Below are positions 1 to 8,003 of a stretch of DNA of 64,000 nucleotides, in pieces. Position 1 is the stretch's first letter. Each line of letters begins with the position of its first letter. The position numbers were made by a program, and so were the translations under genes. The notes under the pieces were generated by a model, which searched no databases, was not told the origin of the DNA, and worked only from the letters and a program-made list of their open reading frames with translations. The DNA is from Nitrospira tepida (GTDB lineage: Bacteria > Nitrospirota > Nitrospiria > Nitrospirales > Nitrospiraceae). The stretch covers positions 310,001-374,000 of the forward strand of contig NZ_OX365700.1 in NCBI RefSeq assembly GCF_947241125.1, in the 5' to 3' direction.

Positions 1-115
1 CCCCCTGGGCACGCATGATCGCCGACGCTCCCGTCTCGTCAAGTCCCATCTCCCTCCTCCTTCAGTTAGGAGGGTGGGGAAAATTCAATGACCACACCTG
101 GGGATTATTGGATGA

Positions 116-388
116 CCGCTGACATTCAGCGGGACCACCGGCGGAAGTAACCCCGCATCCAAGACCATCACAGTCACGAACCCGGGGACCGGGACCCTCA
201 CCTGGGCCGTCGTGGACAATGCGAACTGGCTCACCGCCACGCAATGCGGCAGCACCATCACGGCGGCCGTTAACCTCTCCAGGGTGGCAGACGGGACCTA
301 CAATGGAGTGATCACCGTCTCGGCCGCCAGCGCAACCAATACCCCATAGGCGACTCCCGTGACTTCGACGGTACCCGCGTCTGCTTAA
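116..388 (+). pseudogene. BACON-like domain remnant of a surface protein
   Basis: Translation in the frame of position 116 gives a typical Ig-like/BACON repeat end: NPASKTITVTNPGTGTLTW, then a conserved NWLT, then DGTYNGVITVSA. There is no start codon; the frame opens just after a TGA at 113-115. It is interrupted by an in-frame TAG at 347-349, after which the expected TPVT tail continues to a TAA at 386-388. This is therefore the 3' end of a decayed extracellular adhesin-type gene. A fibronectin-type fragment lies downstream of the riboswitch, so both may derive from one multi-domain surface protein. The domain name is inferred from sequence feel only. Confidence 0.55.
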
Positions 389-420
389 CAACCAATAGGA
401 TGGATCACGTTCTGGTGAAA

Positions 421-629
421 CGCAGAGCGAGGTTCGTCCCGTGACAAGGGCAAACCGCCTGTAAAGGCGGGACGCAAAGCTAAGAGACCTCATCGGAACC
501 TAGAAGAGACCCGACGGTCAGTCTGGCTGCCACGCTGGCTCGATGGGTGACTTCGGTAACCTGCATGTGTCCTTCCCCTGCAGTTACCCAAACGAGCGTG
601 GTAGCCAGCGCCGGATGTAACCAAGGAGG
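421..629 (+). promoter_or_regulatory. Cyclic di-GMP-I (GEMM) riboswitch with expression platform
   Basis: The aptamer core shows the GEMM-I hallmarks: ACAAGGGCAAACC, a hairpin (CCGCC, loop, GGCGG), GGGACGCAAAGC, and a second arm ending near 535. The downstream segment can switch. The aptamer's 3' strand at 525-536 (GGCTGCCACGCT) is complementary over 12 bases, with one G-U, to 595-606 (AGCGTGGTAGCC). A ribosome binding site AAGGAGG at 623-629 and an ATG at 639 follow at once. Alternative pairing of the aptamer strand is the usual logic of riboswitch control. The family is known to bind c-di-GMP; the ligand here is inferred from motif match. Confidence 0.85.
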
Positions 630-638
630 ACCGGAACC

Positions 639-952
639 ATGCCTCGCACAGATCACAGACCCACGCGTTTCACCTTCAGTGAGGTGTTCACACTCTCCCT
701 GTATGGGCTCGTATTGTGGGTCTACGGCGCGCCCATCGCCATCATCAAGGGGAACGTGACCAGTTACGTGGCGAGCGGGCTACCACGGGGACTACCTACT
801 TCTTTGTCGTCACCGCGTTCGACAACAACGGCAACGAAAGCTCGTATTCCAACGAGGTAAGCAAGAGCGTGTATTACAAAAAGCACAATCAGGGACGAGA
901 ATCTGAAAGAGCAGTATTGGTGAGCCGAGATCGACTGGAAGGAGGAAACTAC
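639..952 (+). pseudogene. Riboswitch-controlled protein with fibronectin-III fragment, frameshifted
   Basis: An ATG with a strong AAGGAGG nine bases upstream opens a peptide with a hydrophobic segment (FTLSLYGLVLWVYGAPIAI), probably a signal or anchor. It runs into the start of a fibronectin-III strand (NVTSYVASGL). Near position 782 one base appears to be missing. In the next frame the same domain continues as TGTTYFFVVTAF, then DNNGNESSYSNEVS. The second frame stays open into the small membrane gene that starts at 953. The c-di-GMP riboswitch just upstream suggests it was a matrix or adhesion protein. It may be a real pseudogene or an assembly indel. Confidence 0.6.
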
Positions 953-1180
953 ATGCCGCAGCGAACCCAAATTCTGTACTTGATGCAGCTTCTGAAAGGT
1001 ATTAGCCCCCTTGGAGTGTTGGCCCTGTTTATACTGATCAATGGCATGGTCCATTTGAAGTTGCTCGGGGTCTGGAGGAACACAGCCGTTGTGGGGCTGC
1101 GATACACCATTATTCTCGGAGTTTTCTTGTTGAATCTCGTAGTCTTAGCGATTCTACTTGTACTAATGTTTCGGCAGTGA
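953..1180 (+). CDS. Small two-helix membrane protein
   Basis: This 75-residue protein starts at an ATG preceded by GGAGG eight bases upstream. Two hydrophobic segments are visible, around residues 15-35 (ISPLGVLALFILINGMVHL) and 46-73 (a leucine/valine-rich run ending LVLMFRQ), with a short WRN loop between them. No known motif is recognised. It shares its reading frame with the fibronectin fragment upstream, so it could be the C-terminal anchor of that broken gene, but its own ribosome binding site favours a separate start. Confidence 0.55.
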   Translation: MPQRTQILYLMQLLKGISPLGVLALFILINGMVHLKLLGVWRNTAVVGLRYTIILGVFLLNLVVLAILLVLMFRQ

Positions 1181-1335
1181 ACAACAAGACTCCAGGGGGA
1201 AAGGCTGTTCCCTGAGGCGATCGGCCAGCGCCTGAACCGTCATCGGCGCATTCCATTCGGCCCGATTGTTCACCAACACGTAGGTCTTGACCGTTCTGCG
1301 GACCGCTTCTTTATACGAGATCCACCGTCTCCTGT
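1181..1335 (-). pseudogene. DUF72 family 3' remnant
   Basis: On the minus strand this stretch encodes TVKTYVLVNNRAEWNAP followed by MTVQALADRLRE. This matches the C-terminal signature of DUF72 (YecE-like) proteins, in which a YFNNHAEGNAP-type motif precedes AxxLxxxL. Upstream the frame meets a stop and a probable frameshift, and the rest of the roughly 250-residue protein is missing. It is a relic. The remaining bases up to about 1560 hold nothing I can identify. Confidence 0.5.
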
Positions 1336-1562
1336 CTCATCTGCGACAGTTCTTCGACTATCGCCGTCCTCGTCGCTGACACTATCTAGGCTCAGGGGAT
1401 AGTCTCAGATCCGCAAGTTCCCACGCGCTCGTTCGCCTTCCGATCAAATCCCCCGCTTTCGAGTTACCCTCATCGGGTCTACCAGAGTTCTTGCCAGGCC
1501 TTATCCTTGGAACATGTGCCCGCGGAGCTGGGGGGCGGTGTTGCGTAACCAGGGAGGTGTGC

Positions 1563-1790
1563 ATGAATTGTCCGCGGTGTCAGGGTCTTATGGTAGAAGA
1601 TCATTTCATCGATCTTCAGGAGTCGATGGGGCCGCACTGGGTCACGGTGATGCGCTGTATGAACTGCGGGAATGTCGTGGACCCAGGCATCGCCGTCAAT
1701 CGCCTGTGGGCGGAGACCAGCCGCACCGCGGTCGCGCGGTCTTCCAAGGACGAATCCGTGATCCCGCAGGACGCGAGACAGGCCGCCTAA
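1563..1790 (+). CDS. Small two-CxxC zinc-ribbon-like protein
   Basis: This 75-residue protein starts at an ATG with GGGAGG upstream. It carries CPRC at residues 3-6 and CMNC at about 32-35, spaced as in a zinc ribbon, followed by GNVVDPGIAVNR. It closely resembles the N-terminal half of the protein at 48863-49198, which has CVRC, CVQC and DVIDPVILRNR, so the two are paralogues. The function is unknown; metal binding is inferred from the cysteine pairs. Its neighbours (remnants and toxin-antitoxin genes) give no functional clue. Confidence 0.7.
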   Translation: MNCPRCQGLMVEDHFIDLQESMGPHWVTVMRCMNCGNVVDPGIAVNRLWAETSRTAVARSSKDESVIPQDARQAA

Positions 1791-1857
1791 GCCTACTCGG
1801 ACCAGGGGCGCTCGCAATTTTCTACACGATGGGGGACCAGTGTCACGGAGTGCGGCC

Positions 1858-2094
1858 ATGCCATTCGATGAAGAGACCGAAATCCAGCGCAAGATCTTGC
1901 GCCTGTTGCGGGCGAAGGGCGGGTTGTGGAGCGAAGAGGAGTTCACACATATCGAGGCCGGCCCGCTTGACCTCGCTCGCCACATGGCGATCCTGGTGGA
2001 ACGCGGGCATGTCGAGCACGATCCTGTGCGGCACTGCTATCTCTTGACGGCCCGCGGCGTCGACCGCCTGAACGAGCTCGAAGCCTCGGAATAA
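1858..2094 (+). CDS. Small winged-helix-like protein
   Basis: This 78-residue protein begins MPFDEETEIQRKILRLLRAK and ends in a helix-turn-strand pattern (LDLARHMAILVERGHVEHDP, then YLLTARGVDRLNEL). That layout is typical of a short winged-helix fold, like those of PadR/ArsR-type or phage-type regulators. ATG 1858 is chosen because a GGAG sits upstream; a GTG at 1840 would add six residues. DNA binding is an inference from the predicted secondary structure; no family name can be given safely. Confidence 0.55.
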   Translation: MPFDEETEIQRKILRLLRAKGGLWSEEEFTHIEAGPLDLARHMAILVERGHVEHDPVRHCYLLTARGVDRLNELEASE

Positions 2095-2474
2095 CCTCTC
2101 CAGGGTACGCCCTCTGCATGAGGGCAGCAGGTGGTCTCGCCGCGATACACACCAAATGTGGGGTCAAGTCTTGTCTTGTGCATGCCCTTGAACAAATCAT
2201 AAGCCTCATGGCTCACCCGCTCCGCCTCCGCCTACCAGGTGCACCCTCGCATCTCAATGCGCGCAGCGATGAACCACTACGCGCGGTCGCGATTCGAATT
2301 TGCATGGCCCATGGGAATCGCCCCTTGAAAATGACCAGTCTCCTTTATGTTTGGCAATTTGTCGTAAAACCGCGCAACGTCATAGACTCCTAGCCTCGAC
2401 TGGAAGGGATGGACGCGGAGGGGGTCGCCACGGCGAGAATAAGATCTCAATGGCTCGTCAAAGTTCTCCATTTG
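2095..2474. other. Intergenic region with mobile-element-like motif
   Basis: About 380 bases contain no convincing gene. Around 2155-2185 the sequence AAATGTGGGGTCAAGTCTTG resembles the ends often seen beside REP-associated (Y1) transposase genes. A related string, CAAGCCTGACCCTGATCAG, occurs near 40128. No transposase is present. The rest shows no clear structure. Confidence 0.3.
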
Positions 2475-2503
2475 TTGATCGACCTCCGGGCCGGTGCTAT
2501 AGT
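2475..2503 (+). promoter_or_regulatory. Predicted sigma-70 promoter of the DUF433/DUF5615 pair
   Basis: TTGATC at 2475-2480 and TATAGT at 2498-2503 are separated by 17 bases, a good housekeeping-type promoter. It lies about 50 bases before the antitoxin start codon. There is no experimental support. Confidence 0.45.
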
Positions 2504-2551
2504 GCGCCCGATCCTCACGTAGCGTGTTGATAGGGCTCCTCGCCGTCAGCC

Positions 2552-2788
2552 ATGAAGACCGACCTTCTCCAACGCATTACCATTGAACCGGGCAAGTGCG
2601 GCGGCCGCCCCTGTATTCGCGGTATGCGCATTCGTGTCCAGGATATACTGGATATGCTGGCAGCGGGCACGTCCGAGGACGAGATCTTGCGCGATTATCC
2701 TTACCTGGAGCGTGAGGACATCCGAGCCGCCATGGCCTACGCCGCCGCCTATCTGAATCACAGTATCGTGCCTGCGCGGACTGGATGA
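2552..2788 (+). CDS. DUF433 antitoxin-like protein
   Basis: This 78-residue protein has the DUF433 pattern: RITIEPGKCGGRPCIRGMRI, then V-DIL-ML, then EILRDYPYLEREDIRAAMAY. DUF433 proteins are winged-helix-type antitoxins paired with PIN-like DUF5615 toxins. Here the stop codon overlaps the start of the downstream DUF5615 gene (ATG at 2785), a typical coupled module. The gene is intact. It probably neutralises and autoregulates the toxin; this is known for related families and inferred here. Confidence 0.85.
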   Translation: MKTDLLQRITIEPGKCGGRPCIRGMRIRVQDILDMLAAGTSEDEILRDYPYLEREDIRAAMAYAAAYLNHSIVPARTG

Positions 2789-3115
2789 AGTTCCTCGTGG
2801 ACGCCAGCCTGCCACCCGGTCTCGCCACCTGGCTCCGCAAAAAGGCACATGAGGCGATCTATGTCAGCGATCAGCCTGGCTTGAATCTCGATGACCGCGC
2901 CGTTTTCGAGTTCGCCCGGCGGCACGGATACATCATCATGACGAAAGATGAGGACTTTGCGGTTCTCGCCACACTCGTCGCTCAGCCAGCGTCGGTGGTC
3001 TGGTTGCGATTGGGCAACGCCACGAACTCCTCGCGCAGGAACTGGTTAGGACCGCTCTTGCCCGAGATCATGCAACGTCTTGCTGGGTGGGGAAACACTC
3101 ATCGAAGTGGTATGA
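2785..3115 (+). pseudogene. DUF5615 PIN-like toxin, frameshifted near the C terminus
   Basis: The start MKFLVDASLPPGLATWL, the central YIIMTKDEDF and the later VVWLRLGNATN are the three conserved blocks of DUF5615 (Mut7-C/PIN-like) proteins, with acidic residues expected to bind metal. The family's usual end, GETLIEVV-stop, is present, but in the next frame (ETLIEVV then TGA at 3113-3115). The frame is lost in a G-rich run at 3086-3092, where one extra G explains the change. As written, the open frame continues to 3129 with an unrelated tail. Either the toxin is inactivated or this is a homopolymer error. Confidence 0.75.
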
Positions 3116-3178
3116 CGCGTTCCTCCTGAGTCAGAACAGATGGGATCGCCCCTCATCCATTCCCCAGTTACAGCACGC

Positions 3179-3203
3179 CCAGCTCTGCTGTCCGCTGAGC
3201 TGG
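3179..3203 (-). terminator. Hairpin after the acyl-CoA dehydrogenase gene
   Basis: A perfect 7-bp stem (CCAGCTC/GAGCTGG) with an 11-base loop lies 15-40 bases past the stop of the minus-strand gene. No U-run follows, so intrinsic termination is only possible, not shown. Confidence 0.3.
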
Positions 3204-3217
3204 AAGGTCTTTCTTCT

Positions 3218-5125
3218 TTATGAATTCTTTTTGGGCAGGTAGTCGTCGAGTCGGCGCTGCACGATGCCGTGATTGAGCCGGTCGTACCGTCCGGCTAGGG
3301 CGTTGCGCCCCGTCGCGGCCATGTCCTCGTCGCGGTTGCTGATCAGCTCTCGGATGGCGCGGGTGATCCGTTCCTTCGCGTCCATCGTCACCCGCTCGAC
3401 CAGTTCCCAAACACCCATACGGCCGGTCTCCCGTTCTTCCTGTCTGGCTCTTAGAGTCGCAGCCGCAATTATCAGCAGGTCTTCTCCGATCATCTCGATT
3501 CGGTTTTGCCTTCCTTGATCGTCCCGCAAGGATTCGCGTTTCATCGCCATCGCGTAGAGGATGGCCCTGGTCAGTTTCCGGCTGAGCCGTTCGACCAAGG
3601 AGAGATGGGACAGGACCGGCATGTCCAGGAATTCCGGGCGCATTGGTAGCGGCGCTTTTTTCCACAGCTTGAGGTACCAAGGAATATAGAACCGCGCAAG
3701 CTTGAGCAGCTCCGCCATCCGTCGGCCCGCAGTCGTTCCCTTCTCGAAATACGGCTGCGCGCGTTCGAGATGGGGATTCAGCCCTTCGCGCGAGACGAAC
3801 GGCCGCAGGATGTCGGTGGCCCCTTCGCCGATCCGGTACATCTCCGCGTCGCGCACCAGTTGCTCGATCCCGAAAGCCGGCTCGCCGCGCAGGCGTTTGG
3901 ACTCGGCCGTCTCGTAGCCCATGCCGCCGAACAGGGTCTGCGCGTCCTTTAAGAACCGGATCGTGGCTTCGGAGCAGAAGATCTTGGCAATCGCGGCTTC
4001 GATGCGGATGTCGAACTGGTGCTGATCCGCGAGCCGCCAAACCAGATGGGCGAGCGACTCCATCGCGAACAGGTCGGCTGCCATGCGGCCGATGCGCATC
4101 TGTTGGGTCTGCCGCTCCGCCAACGGCTTTTGAAATGTCCTCCGGCTGTGCGCCCGGTCCAACGTCGGCTGCCAGGCCTGCTTCGCCATCCCGAGACAGA
4201 TCGCGGGGATGCTGATGGCGCGGCCGATGTTGAGAATGGTCAGCGCGTACTTCAGGCCTTTTCCGATTTCGCCCACAAGATTACCGGCCGGAATGCGCAC
4301 CTGCTCGAACGTCATCCAGGCGTTTTCGATGCCGCGGCACCCTTCGAACTGGCACCGTTGCCGCACCTGCACGCCAGGCCACATCATGTCGAGCACGAAG
4401 GCAGAATGGACGGACTCCTCCGCCTGGCGCTTGTCGGACACCGGCGCCCAGACCGGTTTGCCGTCCCGTTGCACACGTTTGGCGGGCACCCTGGCGATCA
4501 GGGTGACGAAGCGGGCAATCGGACCGTTGGTGCACCAAAGCTTCTGGCCGTTGACGATGAAGGCGTCACCCGCCTCGTTCAGGATCGCCTCGGTCTGAAT
4601 GTTCGCCGCATCCGACCCGGTGACCGGCTCCGTCAGCGCGAACGCGGAGAGTTGCTCCCGCGCCACCAACGGCAGGTAGGTCTTCTTCTGCTCCTCGCTG
4701 CCGAACAGCAACACCGGCATGGCGATGCCGATGGATTGTGGCACGGCAACGGTCAAGGCCAGGATGTTGCTCCAACCGGCGATCAGGGTCAGCACCCGGC
4801 CGTAGTTCGTGTAGGAGAAGCCGAGCCCGCCGTATTCTTTGGGGATCTTCATCCCGAAGGCGCCGAGCGCGAACAACCCTTGGAGCACATGCGGGGGAAT
4901 CTTGGCGGTCCGCTCGATCTCGTCAGGATCGACCTGACTGGTGAGAAACACTTCAATCGTCTTACAGAAGGCTTCGCCCGCGGCCCGCTCCTCCGGCGGC
5001 TCATCCGGCGGCAACAGCAACTCGAAATCCGGGCGCCCTTCATAGAGTCCCGCCATGAAGCTGCGGCCCGTCAGCTTCTCGCGGGCTTCCTCGATCTTTT
5101 CGAGTCCTTTAAAGAGTTGCGCCAT
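3218..5125 (-). CDS. Acyl-CoA dehydrogenase, large (VLCAD-like) type
   Basis: This FAD enzyme should form the 2,3-double bond in an acyl-CoA. It has 635 residues, longer than the usual ~380, because of a C-terminal helical extension as in FadE/VLCAD types. Visible blocks are GLGFSYTNYGRV (about 100), ALTEPVTGSDA (about 164), the FAD-contact region LWCTNGP (about 196), GGMGYETAESKRLRGE (about 400), and MYRIGEGATDILR. In this last block Glu434 is at the catalytic-base position of MCAD-type enzymes. An AGGAG precedes the ATG. It is the last gene of a minus-strand run after an acyl-CoA synthetase and prpCBD. The chain-length or branched substrate cannot be read from sequence. Confidence 0.9.
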   Translation of the reverse strand: MAQLFKGLEKIEEAREKLTGRSFMAGLYEGRPDFELLLPPDEPPEERAAGEAFCKTIEVFLTSQVDPDEIERTAKIPPHVLQGLFALGAFGMKIPKEYGGLGFSYTNYGRVLTLIAGWSNILALTVAVPQSIGIAMPVLLFGSEEQKKTYLPLVAREQLSAFALTEPVTGSDAANIQTEAILNEAGDAFIVNGQKLWCTNGPIARFVTLIARVPAKRVQRDGKPVWAPVSDKRQAEESVHSAFVLDMMWPGVQVRQRCQFEGCRGIENAWMTFEQVRIPAGNLVGEIGKGLKYALTILNIGRAISIPAICLGMAKQAWQPTLDRAHSRRTFQKPLAERQTQQMRIGRMAADLFAMESLAHLVWRLADQHQFDIRIEAAIAKIFCSEATIRFLKDAQTLFGGMGYETAESKRLRGEPAFGIEQLVRDAEMYRIGEGATDILRPFVSREGLNPHLERAQPYFEKGTTAGRRMAELLKLARFYIPWYLKLWKKAPLPMRPEFLDMPVLSHLSLVERLSRKLTRAILYAMAMKRESLRDDQGRQNRIEMIGEDLLIIAAATLRARQEERETGRMGVWELVERVTMDAKERITRAIRELISNRDEDMAATGRNALAGRYDRLNHGIVQRRLDDYLPKKNS

Positions 5126-5146
5126 GATCCGGCTCCTGCTCCGTTG

Positions 5147-6862
5147 TTACGCCACGTCCTTGAACCGAAGGTCCCGATAGCGCGCCAGTTCCGAAGCCAG
5201 CTTCGCCTTCAACTCCAGTCGCTTGGGCTTGCCGGTGGAAGTGTAAGGCACCTCCTGCCCGAACAGAATCACCTTGGGCCGTTTCCAGAACGGGAGGCGC
5301 GGCCGGCAAAACTCCTCCAGCATCTTGGGCGTGAGTCCCGATTGCCCCTCCGCCGGCACGACATAGGCGGCAATCTCCTCGCCGTAGAAGCGATGTTCGA
5401 ACGGCACGGCCATGGCGAACTTGACCCCCGGATGACCCTTCAGCACCTCGTCGATCTCGAGCGGCGAAATGTTCACGCCGCCGCGAATGATCAGTTCCTT
5501 GAGCCGGCCGGAGATGAAAAAGAACGGGCGCCCCTGTTCGTCCTTCACGAAATACCCTTCGTCGCCGGAGCGGAACCAGCCCCACTTGAACGCTGCCTCG
5601 TTGGCGTCGGGCCGTTTGAAGTAGCCAACGCAGACGGTGCCGCCCTTGATGCAGATTTCCCCGCGCGCAAGCTCTGGCAACGCGGCCCCGGACTGATCGA
5701 GAATCGTCATGAGGTTATGGCGCAGCGGCACGCCGATCGACGGGAACTCATAGGCCGTGAGCCACCGGCGATGTTCCTCAGGCGTGAGGTCGTTGGGAAG
5801 GAAACAGGAGTAGCAGGTGGTCTCCGACAGGCCGTATCCGTGCCGGATCGGAAAGCCGAACCGGTCTTCGAACCGGGCCGCCGTGTCCTTGAGCAGCGGA
5901 CCGGCTCCGCAGATGAACCCGCCGAACGGATGCAGGTGATAGGGCGTTAGGTCCTCGTTCGCCTCCAGCAGAAATTCCAGCAGGGTCGGAACCACGCTCA
6001 CGCAGGTGACCTGCTCCTCGTGCAGGCGCTTCCAAAACAGCCCGGTCTTGAACTTGCGGTTCAGCACCGCGGTCCCCTTGCAATAGAACGGCGTCACGAG
6101 CGTCACCACGATGCCGTTCACGTGATGGATCGGCAACACGCACATCAGCCGATCCTGCGGGCCGAACCGGTGCCACTGGCCGATCGCGTCGGCGTCGATC
6201 AGCAGATTTTCCGCCGTGAGCACAACTCCTTTCGGTGGGCCGGTTGTGCCGGAGGTATAGACGATCAGCGCCTCGTCCAGCAGATGCGGCGGCAATGATT
6301 GGACGTGGCGGCTCGCCCCGTCCAGCCCCGCATGCTCGGCGATCGTGAACGATCCGTGCTCGGTCGCGTCCTCCAGCGCCACCACGTGGCGCAGCGCCGG
6401 CAATTCGCCCTGAAGCTGCTTCAATTCCTCGAACGAGCCTTCCCAGCAGAGGACCGCCGACGCCTCCGAATGTTCCAGGATGTAACGTTTTTTCTCCGGC
6501 GCCTCCTCAGCGTTGATGGGGACCACGGCAAGGCCCAAAGTCCAGGCGGCAAAGTACACCATCACGGTAATGTCATGATTCGACAGGATCGTCGCAAGCC
6601 GGTCACCCCGCACGAGCCCGAGGCGGTCATGGAGAAAGGCCGCCACCCTCTGCACGAGCGCGTTGAATTCGCCGTAGGTGTAGCTGCGCCGGACCTGCCT
6701 TTCGTCGTCGTAGTAGGTCAGGAAAGTCCGCTTGATCAGGTCCGGATCGTAGACCCGAGCCCGATAGAACTCGGCAAAGGATTGCCAGGGCAGCGAGGAG
6801 GGCTCGCCGGACAGTTCGCGCGCCCGCGCGATGCGCTCATCCACGGCGGTCGAGGGGGACAT
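5147..6862 (-). CDS. AMP-forming acyl-CoA synthetase
   Basis: This 571-residue ANL-superfamily ligase activates a carboxylic acid to its CoA thioester with ATP. Diagnostic motifs are the P-loop YTSGTTGPPKGV (about 195), HGYGLSETT (about 325), the Asp of WFRSGDEGYF (about 440), RLKELIIRGG (hinge, about 465), and a C-terminal TSTGKPKR with the adenylation lysine. The ATG lies within the last codons of the citrate-synthase-like gene (26-base overlap), suggesting translational coupling. Located beside prpDBC, it may serve as the propionyl-CoA or short-chain synthetase (PrpE-like role), although it is not recognisably PrpE itself. Confidence 0.9.
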   Translation of the reverse strand: MSPSTAVDERIARARELSGEPSSLPWQSFAEFYRARVYDPDLIKRTFLTYYDDERQVRRSYTYGEFNALVQRVAAFLHDRLGLVRGDRLATILSNHDITVMVYFAAWTLGLAVVPINAEEAPEKKRYILEHSEASAVLCWEGSFEELKQLQGELPALRHVVALEDATEHGSFTIAEHAGLDGASRHVQSLPPHLLDEALIVYTSGTTGPPKGVVLTAENLLIDADAIGQWHRFGPQDRLMCVLPIHHVNGIVVTLVTPFYCKGTAVLNRKFKTGLFWKRLHEEQVTCVSVVPTLLEFLLEANEDLTPYHLHPFGGFICGAGPLLKDTAARFEDRFGFPIRHGYGLSETTCYSCFLPNDLTPEEHRRWLTAYEFPSIGVPLRHNLMTILDQSGAALPELARGEICIKGGTVCVGYFKRPDANEAAFKWGWFRSGDEGYFVKDEQGRPFFFISGRLKELIIRGGVNISPLEIDEVLKGHPGVKFAMAVPFEHRFYGEEIAAYVVPAEGQSGLTPKMLEEFCRPRLPFWKRPKVILFGQEVPYTSTGKPKRLELKAKLASELARYRDLRFKDVA

Positions 6863-8003
6863 AGGTCCTCGGGGCCGGCCCCGTGTAGAGGGCGCGAGGC
6901 CGGATCAGACGGTTGTGGTCCTGCTGTTCGATCACGTGGGCACACCAGCCGGACAGGCGGGAACAGACGAACACGGGCGTGTAGAGCTCCCGTGGAATGT
7001 CCATCAACAAATAGGCGACCGCCGTATAGAAATCCAAGTTCGGATAGAGGTGCTTCTCCTTCTGCATGATCCGGTCGATGATCACGGCCGTGTCGTACCA
7101 GCGCTGGTTCTCGCAGAGACGGCCCAATCGCTCGGCCTCCCGCTGAATGATCAGGGACCGCGGGTCCCCCTTCTTCAGCACCCGATGCCCGAACCCCATC
7201 ACGCGCCGCTTCTCGGCGAGGGCCGTCCTGACCCAACGTTCGGCCCGGGCTGGAGAGCCCACGTCCAGCAGCATCGCCGCGACCGCCTCGTTGGCCCCTC
7301 CATGCAACGGTCCCTTGAGGGTGCCGATCGCGCTGGTGACGGAAGCATGGAGATCAGTCAGGGTCGAGGCCGTGACCCGCGCCGCGAAGGTGGAGGCGTT
7401 GAACTCATGTTCCGCGTAGAGGATCAACGAGATATCGAGGACTCGGGCCATCGCTTTGGCCTGAGCATCCCCCTGGCGGCCGGTCAACAGGTAGAGCAGG
7501 TTTTCCGCGAGGGACAGGTCCGCGCGCGGATGGAGCCGCGGGAGAGCGCGGGTCCGTCGATAGACGGCGGCGATCAGTTCCGGCGTCTGAGCCAACAGCC
7601 GGATCGCTTTGCGGAGATTCGCCTGGCGCGACCCGTCCTCGACCTCCCGATCGACCATGCCCAGCAGGGAGATGCCGGTCCGGAGCACGTCCATCGGATG
7701 GGCCGCCGGCGGGATGAGGTCCAGAAACGCCTCCGCCGACGGAGGCAGGGGCCACTCGGCCCGGAGTCGTTCGGCGAAGTCCGCCGCCTCCTTCTTGCCG
7801 GGCAACTCGCCGTAGAGCAACAGGTAGGCCGTGTCTTCAAACGTCCCCTGCTCTGCCAGGTCGCCGATCGCGTACCCGCGATAGCGCAGGCCTAGGTCCC
7901 CCTCGTCCACTTGGCAGATCGCGGATTCCCCGGCCGGCACCCCTTCGAGCCCGGGGCGATAGGGAATCGTCCTGGTCTCGTCATCGGTCGCTTGTGTCGT
8001 CAT
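6837..8003 (-). CDS. prpC: 2-Methylcitrate synthase / citrate synthase family
   Basis: This 388-residue enzyme condenses propionyl-CoA (or acetyl-CoA) with oxaloacetate. The citrate synthase catalytic triad is visible: His in GPLHGGANEAV, His in MGFGHRVLKKGDPRS, Asp in YPNLDFYTAVAY. The ending CAHVIEQQDHNRLIRP is typical of short methylcitrate/citrate synthases. ATG 8003 is preferred over an upstream in-frame start at 8048 because GAGGAG sits four bases before it. The gene overlaps the 3' end of prpB. Its place after prpD and prpB makes 2-methylcitrate synthase the best call. Confidence 0.9.
   Translation of the reverse strand: MTTQATDDETRTIPYRPGLEGVPAGESAICQVDEGDLGLRYRGYAIGDLAEQGTFEDTAYLLLYGELPGKKEAADFAERLRAEWPLPPSAEAFLDLIPPAAHPMDVLRTGISLLGMVDREVEDGSRQANLRKAIRLLAQTPELIAAVYRRTRALPRLHPRADLSLAENLLYLLTGRQGDAQAKAMARVLDISLILYAEHEFNASTFAARVTASTLTDLHASVTSAIGTLKGPLHGGANEAVAAMLLDVGSPARAERWVRTALAEKRRVMGFGHRVLKKGDPRSLIIQREAERLGRLCENQRWYDTAVIIDRIMQKEKHLYPNLDFYTAVAYLLMDIPRELYTPVFVCSRLSGWCAHVIEQQDHNRLIRPRALYTGPAPRTYVPLDRRG

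Noticed and set aside
2155-2185. Y1/REP-associated transposase element
   Set aside because: Only a border-like motif is seen, with no transposase gene or paired hairpins. Noted as intergenic content only.
4019-5950. 643-codon plus-strand open frame
   Set aside because: It is antisense to the acyl-CoA dehydrogenase and synthetase genes and has no domain pattern. High GC makes long shadow frames common.
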